64,000 nucleotides of DNA, taken from Marinomonas shanghaiensis (lineage in GTDB: Bacteria; Pseudomonadota; Gammaproteobacteria; Pseudomonadales; Marinomonadaceae). How positions within the stretch are numbered: the first letter of the stretch is position 1; each line of letters opens with the position of its first letter. The position numbers and the translations under genes are program-made. The notes beneath the pieces were generated by a model. That model saw only the letters and a list, made by a program, of their open reading frames with translations. It did no database searches and was not told where the DNA came from. The DNA is taken from assembly GCF_003259175.1 (NCBI RefSeq), contig NZ_QGOK01000019.1, positions 1 through 64,000 on the forward strand, in the 5' to 3' direction. Shown here piece after piece: positions 63,320-64,000 of the stretch.

Positions 63320-64000
63320 TTATGCTGTTTTAACCAATGGCCAACCTATAATGAGCACGGCTAGAGTAACCGCCCCAATAAATATATTCATCGGTATACC
63401 CACTCTTAAAAAGTCACTGAATCGATAGCCACCAGGACCATACACCATCAAATTAGTTTGATAACCAAGCGGAGTCGCAAAGCTCGCCGAAGCCGCCATC
63501 ATAATAGCGAACACAAAAGGCTCATTATTTAACCCAGCCTTCTCGGTCACCTCTAACACGATAGGCAACATCAATACCGCGGCGGCATTATTCGTAATAG
63601 TTTCGGTTAACAAAGACACGGCAACATAGATCAAAACTAACATCAGCCAAGGGGTGCCGCCACTCAGATTAATCATATTATGAGCAAGAAATTCCGCCAC
63701 ACCCGTTTTCTGTAACGCCATCCCCAAAGCAAACGAGGCGGCAATAGTAATGATCACCGTTAAATCCAAGCTTTTTTCTGCCTGACTAATAGAACAGCAG
63801 CCTGTGATAATCATTAAACTGGCGCCTATTAACGAAGCATTCAGCATACTAATCAAATCAAAGCCTGCGGCAGCGACCACTCCGACCAGAATCGCCCAAG
63901 ACAACCAAGCTCTATCGTGTCTCGGCGTTTCGGCCTCTAGGTCATTAATCAGCAAAAAATCTTTGTTATAGCGTTGACGGGTAACAAAAGCCGGTCTGGC
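63320..64000 (-). CDS. SLC13/DASS-type permease, C-terminal part (cut by window edge)
   Basis: The frame is open to the window edge, so the N-terminal part is missing. The visible C-terminal 226 or so residues hold six helices with the ion-transporter pattern VIITIAASFALGMALQKTG, TETITNNAAAVLMLPIVLEV and ASFATPLGYQTNLMVYGPGG, the last two being typical sodium/anion-binding hairpins of SLC13 and related CitM/ArsB carriers. Proteins ending like this often have TrkA-C domains in the middle. The substrate (dicarboxylate or sulfate) cannot be decided. Confidence 0.88.
   Translation of the reverse strand, partial: ARPAFVTRQRYNKDFLLINDLEAETPRHDRAWLSWAILVGVVAAAGFDLISMLNASLIGASLMIITGCCSISQAEKSLDLTVIITIAASFALGMALQKTGVAEFLAHNMINLSGGTPWLMLVLIYVAVSLLTETITNNAAAVLMLPIVLEVTEKAGLNNEPFVFAIMMAASASFATPLGYQTNLMVYGPGGYRFSDFLRVGIPMNIFIGAVTLAVLIIGWPLVKTA

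Overview
The window looks like a chromosomal segment from a marine, moderately halophilic gammaproteobacterium, most likely Oceanospirillales and close to Marinomonas. The genus is an inference from gene content and protein style. Supporting traits are a complete ectoine/hydroxyectoine operon with its dedicated aspartokinase, a Pom-type (sodium) flagellar motor stator, long Pseudomonas-type isocitrate lyase with malate synthase G, and low-to-middle GC content. I see no prophage, integron, insertion sequence, CRISPR array, rRNA or tRNA. The segment reads as core and semi-core genome with a few scars of gene loss.

Layout. 0-8 kb: riboflavin synthase, divergent glycogen genes glgC and glgA, a periplasmic binding protein, PBP1b and a small Rieske protein. 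8-15 kb: a DUF2798 protein divergent from a MarR regulator with two matching palindromes, an HD hydrolase, OmpW, a DMT exporter, a DUF2057 protein, a diguanylate cyclase, a GNAT enzyme and an MgtC-like protein. 15-20 kb: a soluble tandem-Cache protein, the 3' remnant of a phytase-like esterase gene, a tiny lipoprotein candidate and a hybrid histidine kinase. 20-25.4 kb: the glyoxylate shunt (glcB-aceA) divergent from its probable DUF3612 regulator, then a scrap of a ribbon-helix-helix antitoxin gene. 25.5-31 kb: MFS transporter with divergent AraC regulator; secreted alpha/beta hydrolase with divergent LacI regulator. 31-39 kb: NudK divergent from an unusual PRPP-synthetase-like protein, a YbiI-type zinc-finger protein, a FadL-type porin, a LysE exporter, HupE and a CHASE-GGDEF-EAL protein.

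39-46 kb is the osmoprotection block: ectA-ectB-ectC-ectD-ask on the minus strand, divergent from a sodium:neurotransmitter-type symporter. 46-51 kb is a light/DNA-repair block: a MerR regulator (MlrA/LitR-like) divergent from an FAD oxidoreductase, a DUF523-DUF1722 protein and photolyase, with four TGTACA-like boxes in the shared promoter. 51-58 kb: MarR regulator, dapB, pomAB, and xseB-ispA-dxs for the start of isoprenoid synthesis. 58-64 kb: YnfA, two tandem DUF606 transporters with a LysR regulator, an ECF sigma/anti-sigma pair with an upstream DKNYY membrane protein, and a truncated SLC13-type permease at the edge.

No clearly new large system is visible. The best leads are the photolyase locus whose MerR regulator seems to lack the B12 histidine, the overlapping palindromes controlling the glyoxylate regulator, the output-less tandem-Cache protein, and the ECF sigma/RskA/DKNYY locus.
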